This document shows, piece by piece, positions 1 through 6,955 of a DNA stretch of 11,362 nt. The DNA is from Actinomycetes bacterium (lineage in GTDB: Bacteria; Actinomycetota; Actinomycetes; Actinomycetales; Microbacteriaceae), in NCBI GenBank assembly GCA_023432005.1, contig JAEYVF010000136.1:1-11362 (forward strand), in the 5' to 3' direction. The position numbers and the translations under genes are program-made. Position 1 is the first letter of the stretch. Each line of letters begins with the position of its first letter. The notes beneath the pieces were generated by a model. That model worked only from the letters and a program-made list of their open reading frames with translations, was not told the origin of the DNA and made no database searches.

Positions 1-33
1 CGTGCGGGGAGGTGTGCTGGTGATCGCGACCAT
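1..33 (-). CDS. Start of a probable ABC sugar permease (truncated by window edge)
   Basis: Only eleven codons are visible, reading MVAITSTPPRT from an ATG at 33-31. The A of this ATG is also the last base of the TGA stop of the solute-binding protein gene, so the two genes overlap by one base in a TGATG arrangement, which implies translational coupling. In sugar ABC operons the gene directly after a family 1 binding protein is usually a MalF-type inner-membrane permease, so that is the expected product. The visible residues themselves carry no diagnostic motif; the function is inferred only from position. Confidence 0.5.
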   Translation of the reverse strand, partial: MVAITSTPPRT

Positions 34-1355
34 CAGCCCTGCTCGGCGCGCGACTCCGCCCACCGCGCATTGAGCTCCGCGATGTACGAGTCGAAGTCGC
101 CGTCGGCGGCACCGCGTGCGATGTCGACGAGCTTCTGCCGGTAGATGTTGCCCCAGATGTCGATCTGGGCGCCGTCGGCGATGCTGTTGAACAGCGCCTC
201 CTCGCCCTCGGGCGCGGGGGTGAGCTCGATGAGCTCGACGCCCTCCTCGGCGAGGCCCCCGAGGTTGTCGGGCAGCTCCTTCGACAGCAGCGGCGACACC
301 ATGCCCTGCGTGTCGGTGAACCCGGAGTCCTCGATGAGGAAGTCGACCCACGCCTTCGCGGCGGCCTTCACCTTCGAGTTCTTGTTGATGCCGAGGTTGT
401 AGTCGCCGCCGACGACCGTGTACTGCGTGCCGTCGGGGGCTGTGGCCGGGAAGGTCATGTAGCCGACGACCTCGGGGTCGATGCCGTTGTCGCTCGCGGC
501 GGCCTGCATCTGCGAGATCGCCCACGAGCCGAGCGCCATCGTCGCGATCTTGCCGGTCGCGAAGTCGACCTTCGACTGCTCCCAGTTCGTCGTGAGCGGG
601 TCGGCCTCGGTGTAGCCGTCGGCGACGAGGTCGTAGATGAGCTTGTCGATCGTGTAGATGTCGCTGCCCTCGACCCAGGGCTCGTCGTCCTTCGTCATGG
701 CGTTCTGCGCATCCGGGTCTCCCGTGATCGCGCCGATGTTGCTCGACCACTGGCTGAGCGGCCATCCGTCCTTGTAGTTCGTGTAGTACGGGATGGCGTC
801 GGTCGAGTCCTGGATGGCCTTCATCGCCGCGAGGAAGTCCTCGGGGGTCTTCGGCACCTCGGTGACGCCGGCGGCCTCGAAGACGTCCTTGTTGTAGATG
901 AGGCCGTTGGCGTTGCCGCCGAGCGCGATGCCGTACTGCACGCCCTCGTAGCTCTTGGGCGCGAGGAAGCGGTAGTCGGCCGCGAGGTCGTCGGTCTCGC
1001 CGAGCGGCTCGAAGAAGTCCGCGAACTGGTCAGGCAGCACGCTGTTCGGGATGCCGAGCACGTCGCCGTAGTTGGTGGTGGAGAGGCGCGTGCGCAGCTC
1101 GCCCTCGTAGTCGGTGATGCCCTCGAACGTGACCGTCGCATCCGGGTACTTCTCGTGGAACTGGGCTGCGTACTCCTCGAAGGTGCCGTCCTGGATGAGG
1201 TCGGTGCGCCAGGTGACGAAGGTCACCTCGCCCTTCACGTCGCCGTCGATGGTGTTGTTCGCGTCGTCGCCTCCGCCGCTCGAGCACGACGTGAGCAGCA
1301 GTGCCGCCGTCGCCGCGCCCGCGACAAGGCCGATGATCGCCTTGCGTGATGCCAT
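33..1355 (-). CDS. ABC transporter sugar-binding lipoprotein (solute-binding family 1)
   Basis: This 440-residue protein is the extracellular ligand-binding part of an ABC importer, most likely for a sugar or oligosaccharide. The N-terminus is a lipoprotein signal: basic MASRK, a hydrophobic stretch, then the lipobox LTSC with the lipidated cysteine at residue 24, followed by a Ser/Gly/Asp-rich linker. The mature part starts with GEVTFVTWRTD and continues with FHEKYPDATVTFEG, the usual opening of family 1 (MalE-like) binding proteins; length also fits. The ATG at 1355 is supported by an AAGGGAG box (complement of 1363-1369) seven bases upstream. The gene lies downstream of a LacI-family gene and a twin operator, and upstream of a probable permease start that overlaps its stop. 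The ligand cannot be read from sequence; the adjacent alpha-mannosidase suggests a mannose-containing oligosaccharide, which is inference. Confidence 0.93.
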   Translation of the reverse strand: MASRKAIIGLVAGAATAALLLTSCSSGGGDDANNTIDGDVKGEVTFVTWRTDLIQDGTFEEYAAQFHEKYPDATVTFEGITDYEGELRTRLSTTNYGDVLGIPNSVLPDQFADFFEPLGETDDLAADYRFLAPKSYEGVQYGIALGGNANGLIYNKDVFEAAGVTEVPKTPEDFLAAMKAIQDSTDAIPYYTNYKDGWPLSQWSSNIGAITGDPDAQNAMTKDDEPWVEGSDIYTIDKLIYDLVADGYTEADPLTTNWEQSKVDFATGKIATMALGSWAISQMQAAASDNGIDPEVVGYMTFPATAPDGTQYTVVGGDYNLGINKNSKVKAAAKAWVDFLIEDSGFTDTQGMVSPLLSKELPDNLGGLAEEGVELIELTPAPEGEEALFNSIADGAQIDIWGNIYRQKLVDIARGAADGDFDSYIAELNARWAESRAEQG

Positions 1356-1432
1356 GCGAATACTCCCTTGTATCGGACCCCGTGGTGCATCGACGCGAGG
1401 GGGGATCCCGCGCCGATGGGGGATGCTTCGGG

Positions 1433-1461
1433 AGCGTATGGACTAAAGCGCTTTAAGTAAA
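1433..1461 (-). promoter_or_regulatory. Predicted promoter of the ABC transporter operon
   Basis: Reading the minus strand, a -35-like TTTACT (complement of 1456-1461; four of six match TTGACA) is followed by exactly 17 bp and a -10-like TACGCT (complement of 1433-1438, fitting TANNNT). The 17-bp spacer contains one complete copy of the operator palindrome and the second copy overlaps the -35 box. This placement would let a bound repressor exclude RNA polymerase. The predicted 5' leader to the ATG at 1355 is about 70 nt. Spacing and operator overlap are seen; promoter activity is inferred. Confidence 0.6.
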
Positions 1462-1469
1462 GCGCTTTA
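1444..1469. promoter_or_regulatory. Twin LacI-family operators (two 12-bp palindromes)
   Basis: Two identical perfect palindromes, TAAAGCGCTTTA, occupy 1444-1455 and 1458-1469, separated by two bases (AG). Their centres are 14 bp apart. The AGCGCT core with an A/T-rich symmetric flank is typical of operators bound by LacI-family repressors. Because each unit is itself palindromic, the whole 26-bp block is also one larger palindrome apart from its central AG. The gene just upstream encodes a LacI-family protein, the obvious candidate ligand. No second copy of this word was found elsewhere in the window, including the mannosidase promoter region. Confidence 0.85.
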
Positions 1470-1492
1470 TCGATCCGTTACCCGGGGAATCG

Positions 1493-2533
1493 TCACCGCG
1501 CGCCCGTCGAGCCGCGGATGACGAGCGAGGGCGACGAGTCCAGGAATGCCGAGGCGTCGGCGCCTGCGACGACGTCGAAGAGCCGGCGGGCCACGTGCGA
1601 GCCGAAGGCGACGACGTCGTGGCTCAGCGCCGTGAGCTTCGGGAGCGTGTGCTCGCACAGCACCGAGTCGTCCCACGCGACGATCGACACCTCCGACGGC
1701 ACGCCGAGCCCGAGCTCCATCGCGACCGTGAGCCCCGCGACCGCCATGACGTCGTTGTCGTAGATGAACGCCGTCGGGGGCTGGGATGCGGCGAGCGCCT
1801 CGCGCGTCACGCGCTCCCCCAGCACGGGCGTGTAGTCGGTGCGCAGCACGGTGGGCTCGATGCCGAGCGCCCGCGTCTCGTCGAGGAACGCGTCGTCGCG
1901 GATGCGCGTGTGGGCGAGCGCCTCGAGCCCCGCGACACGCGCGATGCGGCGGTGGCCGAGCCCCGCGAGGTGCCGCACGGCCTCGCGCATCGAGGCCGCG
2001 TCATCCGTCCACACGCTCGTGAGACCGCCCGCGACGCTCGGGTCGCCCACGACGACGGCCGGCAGTCCGGCCTCGGCGGCGAACGCGGCGCGCGGGTCGT
2101 CGACCGTGAGGTCGGTCAGCACGACCCCGTCGACGCGGCGCGTGCGGTGCCACTTGCGAAGCGTCTCGAGCGCGTCGTCGGTCGAGCCGACGACCTGCAG
2201 CAGGAGGCTGTAGCCGCGCTTCGACAGCTCGATCTCGAGTCCCGCGAAGAACTCCATGTAGAACGACTCGACGCCGAGGTTGTGCGGGTCGCGCGCGAGC
2301 ACGAGCCCGAACGTCTCGGTCTTCGCCTCCGCGAGCGAGCGCGCCGCCGTCGACGGAGCCCAGCCGAGCTCGTCGGCGACGCGCAGGATGCGGGCGCGCG
2401 TCTCATCCGAGACGCCCTTGCGCCCGTTGAGCGCGAACGACACCGCGCCGATCGACACGCCCGCGCGCTCGGCGATGTCGCTGATCGTCACGCGGCCGCC
2501 CGACCGCCGCTCCGATCGTCCCGGTGTGCTCAC
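1493..2533 (-). CDS. LacI-family transcriptional regulator
   Basis: A 346-residue sugar-responsive repressor. With the GTG start at 2533, residues 15-40 hold the family helix-turn-helix (VTISDIAERAGVSIGAVS...LNGRKGVS). The hinge-helix region follows (AARSLAEAKT, residues 63-72), then a periplasmic-binding-protein-like effector domain with the conserved IVAWDDS stretch and the LTALSHD segment near the C-terminus. An upstream in-frame extension to 2683 would run into the mannosidase gene and is rejected. GTG at 2533 has no Shine-Dalgarno box, but a TATCGT -10-like box sits seven bases before it, the geometry of a leaderless actinobacterial mRNA. An alternative GTG at 2491 would start directly at VTISD. 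The gene lies upstream of the ABC operon and is divergent from the mannosidase. It probably represses the ABC operon through the twin operator; the inducer is unknown, with a mannoside or mannose-derived sugar being the natural guess. Confidence 0.93.
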   Translation of the reverse strand: MSTPGRSERRSGGRVTISDIAERAGVSIGAVSFALNGRKGVSDETRARILRVADELGWAPSTAARSLAEAKTETFGLVLARDPHNLGVESFYMEFFAGLEIELSKRGYSLLLQVVGSTDDALETLRKWHRTRRVDGVVLTDLTVDDPRAAFAAEAGLPAVVVGDPSVAGGLTSVWTDDAASMREAVRHLAGLGHRRIARVAGLEALAHTRIRDDAFLDETRALGIEPTVLRTDYTPVLGERVTREALAASQPPTAFIYDNDVMAVAGLTVAMELGLGVPSEVSIVAWDDSVLCEHTLPKLTALSHDVVAFGSHVARRLFDVVAGADASAFLDSSPSLVIRGSTGAR

Positions 2534-2597
2534 GAAGGGAACGATAGCCCCGCGCGCACGCGGACATAGACTCGGCCTATCGTGCGAGGGAGGGTCG
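2534..2597. promoter_or_regulatory. Divergent promoter region between LacI gene and alpha-mannosidase
   Basis: This 64-bp gap contains an inverted repeat: ACGATAGCCC at 2541-2550 against GGCCTATCGT at 2574-2583 (nine of ten positions pair, 23 bp between arms). Each arm carries TATCGT, a -10-like hexamer, facing its own gene. The minus-strand box lies seven bases before the LacI GTG. On the plus strand a TAGACT box (2567-2572) is a better-placed -10 candidate for the mannosidase, since the TATCGT at 2578-2583 nearly abuts the ribosome-binding site GAGGGAGGG (2586-2594). No convincing -35 box is visible on either strand. The AAAGCGCTTT operator word is absent here. Confidence 0.45.
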
Positions 2598-5543
2598 ATG
2601 GCGGGTTTCCTTCCGTTCCTCCTGGGCATCCGCGTCGAGCAGCCCGCGCAGTACCGGCGGCTGCGCCGCATTCGCAGCCGCATCTACGAGACCGTCGCGA
2701 GGCTCGACGCCGAGGTCGTGCGATCGGCCGAGCCGATCCCGTTCGGCGAGCTCGACCGCGCGGCGTTCCAGCCCATCCGCCCGGGGCAGTCGTTCGGGGG
2801 CGTGCTCGAGTGCGCGTGGCTGCGGCTCACGGGCGTGGTGCCCCCGGATGCCGAGGGCGCGATCGTCCTGCTCGGCGTACGCGGGGAGGGACTCGTGCAT
2901 GACGCCGACGGGCGCATCGTCGGCGCGACGACGACGGTGTTCCAGCAGGGCGACCTTCCGCACGCAGGCGGGAGGTACCGCCCGGTCGGCGAGCCGCTCG
3001 CGGCGGGCACGCGCGTCGAGCTCTACGCCGACGTCGCCTACAACGGGTTCATCCTCTACGAGGTGGGCCGCGGGGTGTTCCACGGTGCCCGGCTCGCGCG
3101 CCGCGACGACACCGTCTTCGGGCTCTACTACGACTACCTGACGCTCGCCGTGCTCGCGGGCGCGACCGACGACCAGACGCTCGCATACGGCCTGCGCACG
3201 AGCCTCGACGAGGCGTGGCACCGCTTCCGTGCGGGCGACGCGGCGGGGGCGCGCGCGGCGCTCGCCACCCCGTTCGCGAAGCCCTCGGCATCCGAGCTCG
3301 TGTTCTCGGCCGTCGGGCACAGCCACCTCGACATGGCGTGGCTGTGGCCTCTGCGCGAGACGCGGCGCAAGGCCGCCCGCACCTACACGCGCGCCCTCGA
3401 GACGCTCGACCGCCGCCCCGACTACGTCTACGGCACGAGCCAGCCGCAGCAGCTCGCGTGGATGAAGGCCGAGCAGCCTGACATCTTCGAGCGCATCCGC
3501 TCGGCCGTGCGCGGCGGTCGCCTCGAGCTGCAGGGCACCTTCTGGGTCGAGCCCGACACCAACCTCCCCACGGGCGAGGCGCTCATCCGCCAGGCGACCG
3601 TGGGGCGGCGCTTCCTGCGCGAGGAGTTCGGCCTCGACGACGAGCTGCTGCGCATCTGCTGGCTGCCCGACACCTTCGGGTACTCGGGGCAGCTGCCGCA
3701 GATCCTGCGCGGCGCCGGCATGGACCGCTTCGTCACGATCAAGCTCGCGTGGAACAAGACGAACGTGTTCCCGCACCGCACCTTCCGCTGGCGCGGCATC
3801 GACGGCAGCGACGTTCTCGTGCACATGCCCCCCGAGGGCGACTACAACTCGCGCGGGGCGGCCGACAACCTGCTCACGGCCGTGCGGCAGTACCCCGAGC
3901 GGCCGCTCGGGCAGGCGCTCCTCGTCTACGGCTCGGGCGACGGCGGCGGCGGACCCGGCGAGATCCACCTCGAGGTGCTCGAGCGCGAGATCGGGCCGGA
4001 CGCCCAGGGCATCCGCGGTCTCCCGCGCGTCGAGTTCTCGACGGCGCGCGCGTTCTTCGAGCGGCTCGAGCAGCATCCGTCGCTCGACGAGCTGCACGAG
4101 CACCGCGGCGAGCTCTACCTCGAGGCGCACCAGGGCACGTACACGACGCAGGGCGCCACGAAGCGCCACAACCGCACGGTCGAGCGGATGCTGCACGACG
4201 TCGAGGCGCTCTCGGTCGCCTCGGGCGTCGACACGCGCGCCGAGCTCGCGCCCGTGTGGCGCGAGGTGCTGCTGCACCAGTTCCACGACATCCTGCCGGG
4301 GTCGGCGATCGAGCGCGTCAACCGCGAGGCGCGCGAGACGTACGTGCGGCTCGAGGGCGAGCTCGACTCGCTCGCCGAGCGGATGCTGTCGGGGCTCGCG
4401 ACGAACGACGTCGACACGGTCGTCAACCTCACGAGCTTCCCGCGCGACGAGCACGTGCACGTCGACGGCGCGTGGCACCGCGCGGTCGTCGAGCCGTACG
4501 CGGCCGCGCGCCTCGAGCCGGCATCCGGTCCGTTCCGCCTCACGGCCCTGCCGTCGTCGATCTCGAACGGCGTCGTCGAGCTGCGCTTCGACGACCACGG
4601 CGTCATCACCTCGTTCACGGATACGACGGGGGCACAGCACGCGGGTGCGGGTCTCAACTGGCTCGTCGTGCACCGCGACCCCTACCAGTGGCCGTTCGAC
4701 GCGTGGGACATCGACCCCCGCTACGCCGACCGGCGCGCGCGGCGGCTGCGGCTCGTGGCATCCGCGACCCGCCTCGACGGGCCGACGGTCGTGCGCGAGC
4801 AGCGGCTCAGGGGGCCCGGCGTCGAGGTCGAGCAGCGCATCGTGCTCGAGGCGGGCAGCGAGCTGGTGCGCTTCGAGACGCGCGTCGACTGGCGTGCGAG
4901 CCACCGGATGCTGCGCGCCGAGTTCCGCCCGAGCCGCTGGGCCGACGAGGCGGCGTGCGAGATCCAGTTCGGCCACATCCGCCGTCCCACGACGGAGCGC
5001 GACTCTCTCGAGCGGGCGCAGTTCGAGATCGTCGCGCACAAGTGGATCGCGGTCGAGGACGAGTCGGGCGGGTTCGCCCTGCTCAACGACGGCAAGTACG
5101 GGCACCGCGCGAAGAACGGCCTGCTGAGCCTCAACCTGCTGCGCTCCCCCACCTTCCCCGACCGCACGGCAGACCGCGGCGTGCACGAGTTCACGTACGC
5201 GATGCGACCCTTCGCGGCGGGCGCGCTCGGCGACGTCATCCGCGACGGGTACCGCCTCAACAACCCGCTGCGGCGCGCCTCGGGCGTCGAGTTCGCGAGC
5301 CTCGTCGCGAGCTCCGAGCCGGGCGTCGTCATCGAGACCGTCACGCGCGCCGATGAGGGCGACGGCACGGTCGTGCGGCTCTACGAGAGCCTCGGGCGGC
5401 CCGCGACGACGGCGCTCACCACGCGCATCCCGCACTCCCGCGCGATGCGCGTCGACCTGCTCGAGCGCGCGCAGGGCGAGGTCGACCTCGAGCGGCTCGA
5501 GCTGCGGCCGTTCGAGATCCTGTCGATCCTGCTGGAGCCGTGA
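2598..5543 (+). CDS. Alpha-mannosidase, GH38 (Man2C1/Ams1-like)
   Basis: A 981-residue retaining alpha-mannosidase that releases mannose from non-reducing ends of mannosides. An N-terminal region of about 235 residues precedes the catalytic domain, as in cytosolic Man2C1 and yeast Ams1. The catalytic domain opens with GHSHLDMAWLWPLRET; H243 and D245 match the metal-binding His-x-Asp of GH38. GTFWVEPDTNLPTGEA follows, then WLPDTFGYS, where D358 is the expected nucleophile. YGSGDGGGGP comes next, and HQFHDILPGS supplies the last metal ligand, H563. The C-terminal 400 residues form the usual beta-rich GH38 region. There is no signal peptide, so the enzyme should act in the cytoplasm on imported substrates. 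The ATG at 2598 has a strong GAGGGAGGG box three bases upstream. The stop overlaps the ATG of a GPH transporter by one base, indicating an operon. Linkage preference cannot be told from sequence. Confidence 0.95.
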   Translation: MAGFLPFLLGIRVEQPAQYRRLRRIRSRIYETVARLDAEVVRSAEPIPFGELDRAAFQPIRPGQSFGGVLECAWLRLTGVVPPDAEGAIVLLGVRGEGLVHDADGRIVGATTTVFQQGDLPHAGGRYRPVGEPLAAGTRVELYADVAYNGFILYEVGRGVFHGARLARRDDTVFGLYYDYLTLAVLAGATDDQTLAYGLRTSLDEAWHRFRAGDAAGARAALATPFAKPSASELVFSAVGHSHLDMAWLWPLRETRRKAARTYTRALETLDRRPDYVYGTSQPQQLAWMKAEQPDIFERIRSAVRGGRLELQGTFWVEPDTNLPTGEALIRQATVGRRFLREEFGLDDELLRICWLPDTFGYSGQLPQILRGAGMDRFVTIKLAWNKTNVFPHRTFRWRGIDGSDVLVHMPPEGDYNSRGAADNLLTAVRQYPERPLGQALLVYGSGDGGGGPGEIHLEVLEREIGPDAQGIRGLPRVEFSTARAFFERLEQHPSLDELHEHRGELYLEAHQGTYTTQGATKRHNRTVERMLHDVEALSVASGVDTRAELAPVWREVLLHQFHDILPGSAIERVNREARETYVRLEGELDSLAERMLSGLATNDVDTVVNLTSFPRDEHVHVDGAWHRAVVEPYAAARLEPASGPFRLTALPSSISNGVVELRFDDHGVITSFTDTTGAQHAGAGLNWLVVHRDPYQWPFDAWDIDPRYADRRARRLRLVASATRLDGPTVVREQRLRGPGVEVEQRIVLEAGSELVRFETRVDWRASHRMLRAEFRPSRWADEAACEIQFGHIRRPTTERDSLERAQFEIVAHKWIAVEDESGGFALLNDGKYGHRAKNGLLSLNLLRSPTFPDRTADRGVHEFTYAMRPFAAGALGDVIRDGYRLNNPLRRASGVEFASLVASSEPGVVIETVTRADEGDGTVVRLYESLGRPATTALTTRIPHSRAMRVDLLERAQGEVDLERLELRPFEILSILLEP

Positions 5544-6904
5544 TGGCATCCGCCTCCCCCGCAGCCCCGGTGGCCCGCACCCCCGCATCCCGCACCCCGT
5601 CGCCTCGCGCTCAGGCCGCGGCCGTCGTCGCGGCGGGCTTCGGGCAGAACGTCGTGCTCACGATCGTCACGACCTTCGTGCTCGCCTACCTCATCCAGTA
5701 CGCGGGGCTCTCGAGCGCCGGCATCGCCGTCGTCACGGCCATCATCACAGCCGCGAAGGTCGTCGACGCGTTCACCGACCCCGTCATGGGCGTCATCATC
5801 GACCTGACACGCACGCGGTGGGGAAAGCTGCGGCCCTACATCCTGTTCTCGGCGGCGCCCGTCGCGGCGCTCACGGCGCTCATGTTCTCGGTGCCCGACA
5901 CGGACGAGGCCGCGCAGCTGTGGTATTTCGGCGTCGTCTACCTGCTGTGGGGTCTCGCCTACACGGTGTGCGACGTGCCGTTCTGGGGGCTCATCGGCTC
6001 GGCGTTCCCCGACCCGGCGCTCCGCACGCGGGTCATCGGGAACGTGCGCGCGTTCGGCGCGATCTCGCTCGGACTCGCGACGCTCGGGATGCCGTGGCTC
6101 GCCCGCGCCCTGTCGGGAGGGGATGCGACGACCGGCACCGGCTGGACGCTCGCCGTGCTCGTGACCTCCGTCGCGGGGATGGGGCTCTTCCTGTTGGCCT
6201 TCTTCGTGCCGCGGGAGCGGCCGTCGGCGCTCGCCCAGCCGCGGCCCGCCGTCCGCGAGCTCGCGCGCACCCTCGCCCGCAACACCCCGCTCCTGCTCGT
6301 GCTGCTCGGCTCGGTGCTCGGCTTCGGGCGCTACATCGTGCAGGCGGGCGGCGCTGTCTTCGTCGTCGTCGCGTACGGCGACGAGGGGCTCTTCACGCTC
6401 ATCGGCGCCGCCATCATCGCGGGGCTCGTGATCGCGAGCTTCGTCACGCCGCTCGTCACCCGCCGCATCGGCGGCCGCGCGCTCGTCATCGGCTCGTCGG
6501 CCGCGGGAGCCGTGCTCTACCTCGCGATGTACCTCGTCGGCTTCGCGAGCATCCTGCCGATCGTCGTCTTCATCTTCCTCACGGGCCTCACGCTCGGCGT
6601 CTTCCTCGTCGTGCAGGCCACGATGATCGCCGACGCCGTCGACGACGCCGAGCGGCGCACCGGCATCCGGAACGACGGCATCTCGTTCGCCACGCTCACC
6701 TTCGTGTCGAAGATCATGAGCGCTCTCGCGGTGCTCGTGTTCGGGCTCTTCGTCGCCGCGGCGGGCTACCAGGCGGATGCGGTGGTGACCGACGAGATGC
6801 AGCAGACGGTGTTCGCCGCGATCACGCTCGTCCCCGCCGCGAGCTGCGTCGTCTCGGCGATCCCGTTCGCGTTCTACCGCGTGAGTTCCCGTTCCGCGCG
6901 ATAG
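5543..6904 (+). CDS. GPH-family (MelB-like) cation-coupled sugar transporter
   Basis: A 453-residue major-facilitator-superfamily membrane protein of the glycoside-pentoside-hexuronide:cation symporter group, about the usual length for the family, with the expected pattern of twelve hydrophobic segments. The signature runs DAFTDPVMG...DLTRTRWGKLRPY at residues 75-99. D75 and D79 align with the paired aspartates of the cation site in MelB, so Na+ or H+ coupling is likely. About 25 Ala/Pro/Ser-rich residues precede the first membrane segment. The ATG at 5543 shares its A with the mannosidase TGA, and GGAG at 5534-5537 serves as ribosome-binding site; a GTG one codon earlier (5540) is possible but less likely. 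Co-expression with the mannosidase suggests it imports a mannoside, or possibly exports or imports the released sugar. This is a second transport route beside the ABC system. Confidence 0.93.
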   Translation: MASASPAAPVARTPASRTPSPRAQAAAVVAAGFGQNVVLTIVTTFVLAYLIQYAGLSSAGIAVVTAIITAAKVVDAFTDPVMGVIIDLTRTRWGKLRPYILFSAAPVAALTALMFSVPDTDEAAQLWYFGVVYLLWGLAYTVCDVPFWGLIGSAFPDPALRTRVIGNVRAFGAISLGLATLGMPWLARALSGGDATTGTGWTLAVLVTSVAGMGLFLLAFFVPRERPSALAQPRPAVRELARTLARNTPLLLVLLGSVLGFGRYIVQAGGAVFVVVAYGDEGLFTLIGAAIIAGLVIASFVTPLVTRRIGGRALVIGSSAAGAVLYLAMYLVGFASILPIVVFIFLTGLTLGVFLVVQATMIADAVDDAERRTGIRNDGISFATLTFVSKIMSALAVLVFGLFVAAAGYQADAVVTDEMQQTVFAAITLVPAASCVVSAIPFAFYRVSSRSAR

Positions 6905-6942
6905 TCGCCGAAGGAACGGGTGCGGACCCGCGGAACGGGAAC
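6885..6942. terminator. Inverted repeat at the convergent junction, probable bidirectional terminator
   Basis: GTTCCCGTTCCGCG (6885-6898) and CGCGGAACGGGAAC (6929-6942) are perfect 14-bp inverted repeats with 30 bp between. The left arm lies in the last codons of the GPH transporter gene and the right arm is 13 bp past the stop of the converging oxidoreductase gene. The loop contains a further small hairpin, CGGGT-GCGG-ACCCG (6917-6930), and a second copy of GGAACGGG (6913-6920) that could pair with the left arm in an alternative 8-bp stem. There is no T-tract on either side, which is common for terminators in high-GC actinobacteria. The position between converging genes supports a terminator role, but this is inferred. 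Confidence 0.55.
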
Positions 6943-6955
6943 CGACTCCGCGAGG

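Noticed and set aside
1444..1469. The twin palindrome as a terminator for the LacI gene
   Set aside because: The two units could pair as a hairpin, but no T-tract follows on the minus strand, and the exact fit to a promoter spacer plus the AGCGCT core favour operators.
1356..1492. A riboswitch or small RNA in the leader of the ABC operon
   Set aside because: The roughly 70-nt leader shows no recognisable conserved riboswitch core and no well-formed extended stem beyond the operator palindromes.
2534..2683. N-terminal extension of the LacI protein to an upstream start at 2683
   Set aside because: It would overlap the start of the divergent mannosidase gene and add 50 residues before a standard LacI DNA-binding domain; GTG at 2533 (or 2491) is enough.
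2577..5588. A 1003-codon open frame on the minus strand antisense to the mannosidase
   Set aside because: It is very rich in Arg, Ala and Val without any recognisable domain, and it mirrors the third-position G/C bias of the GH38 gene. Long antisense frames of this kind are expected in high-GC coding DNA.
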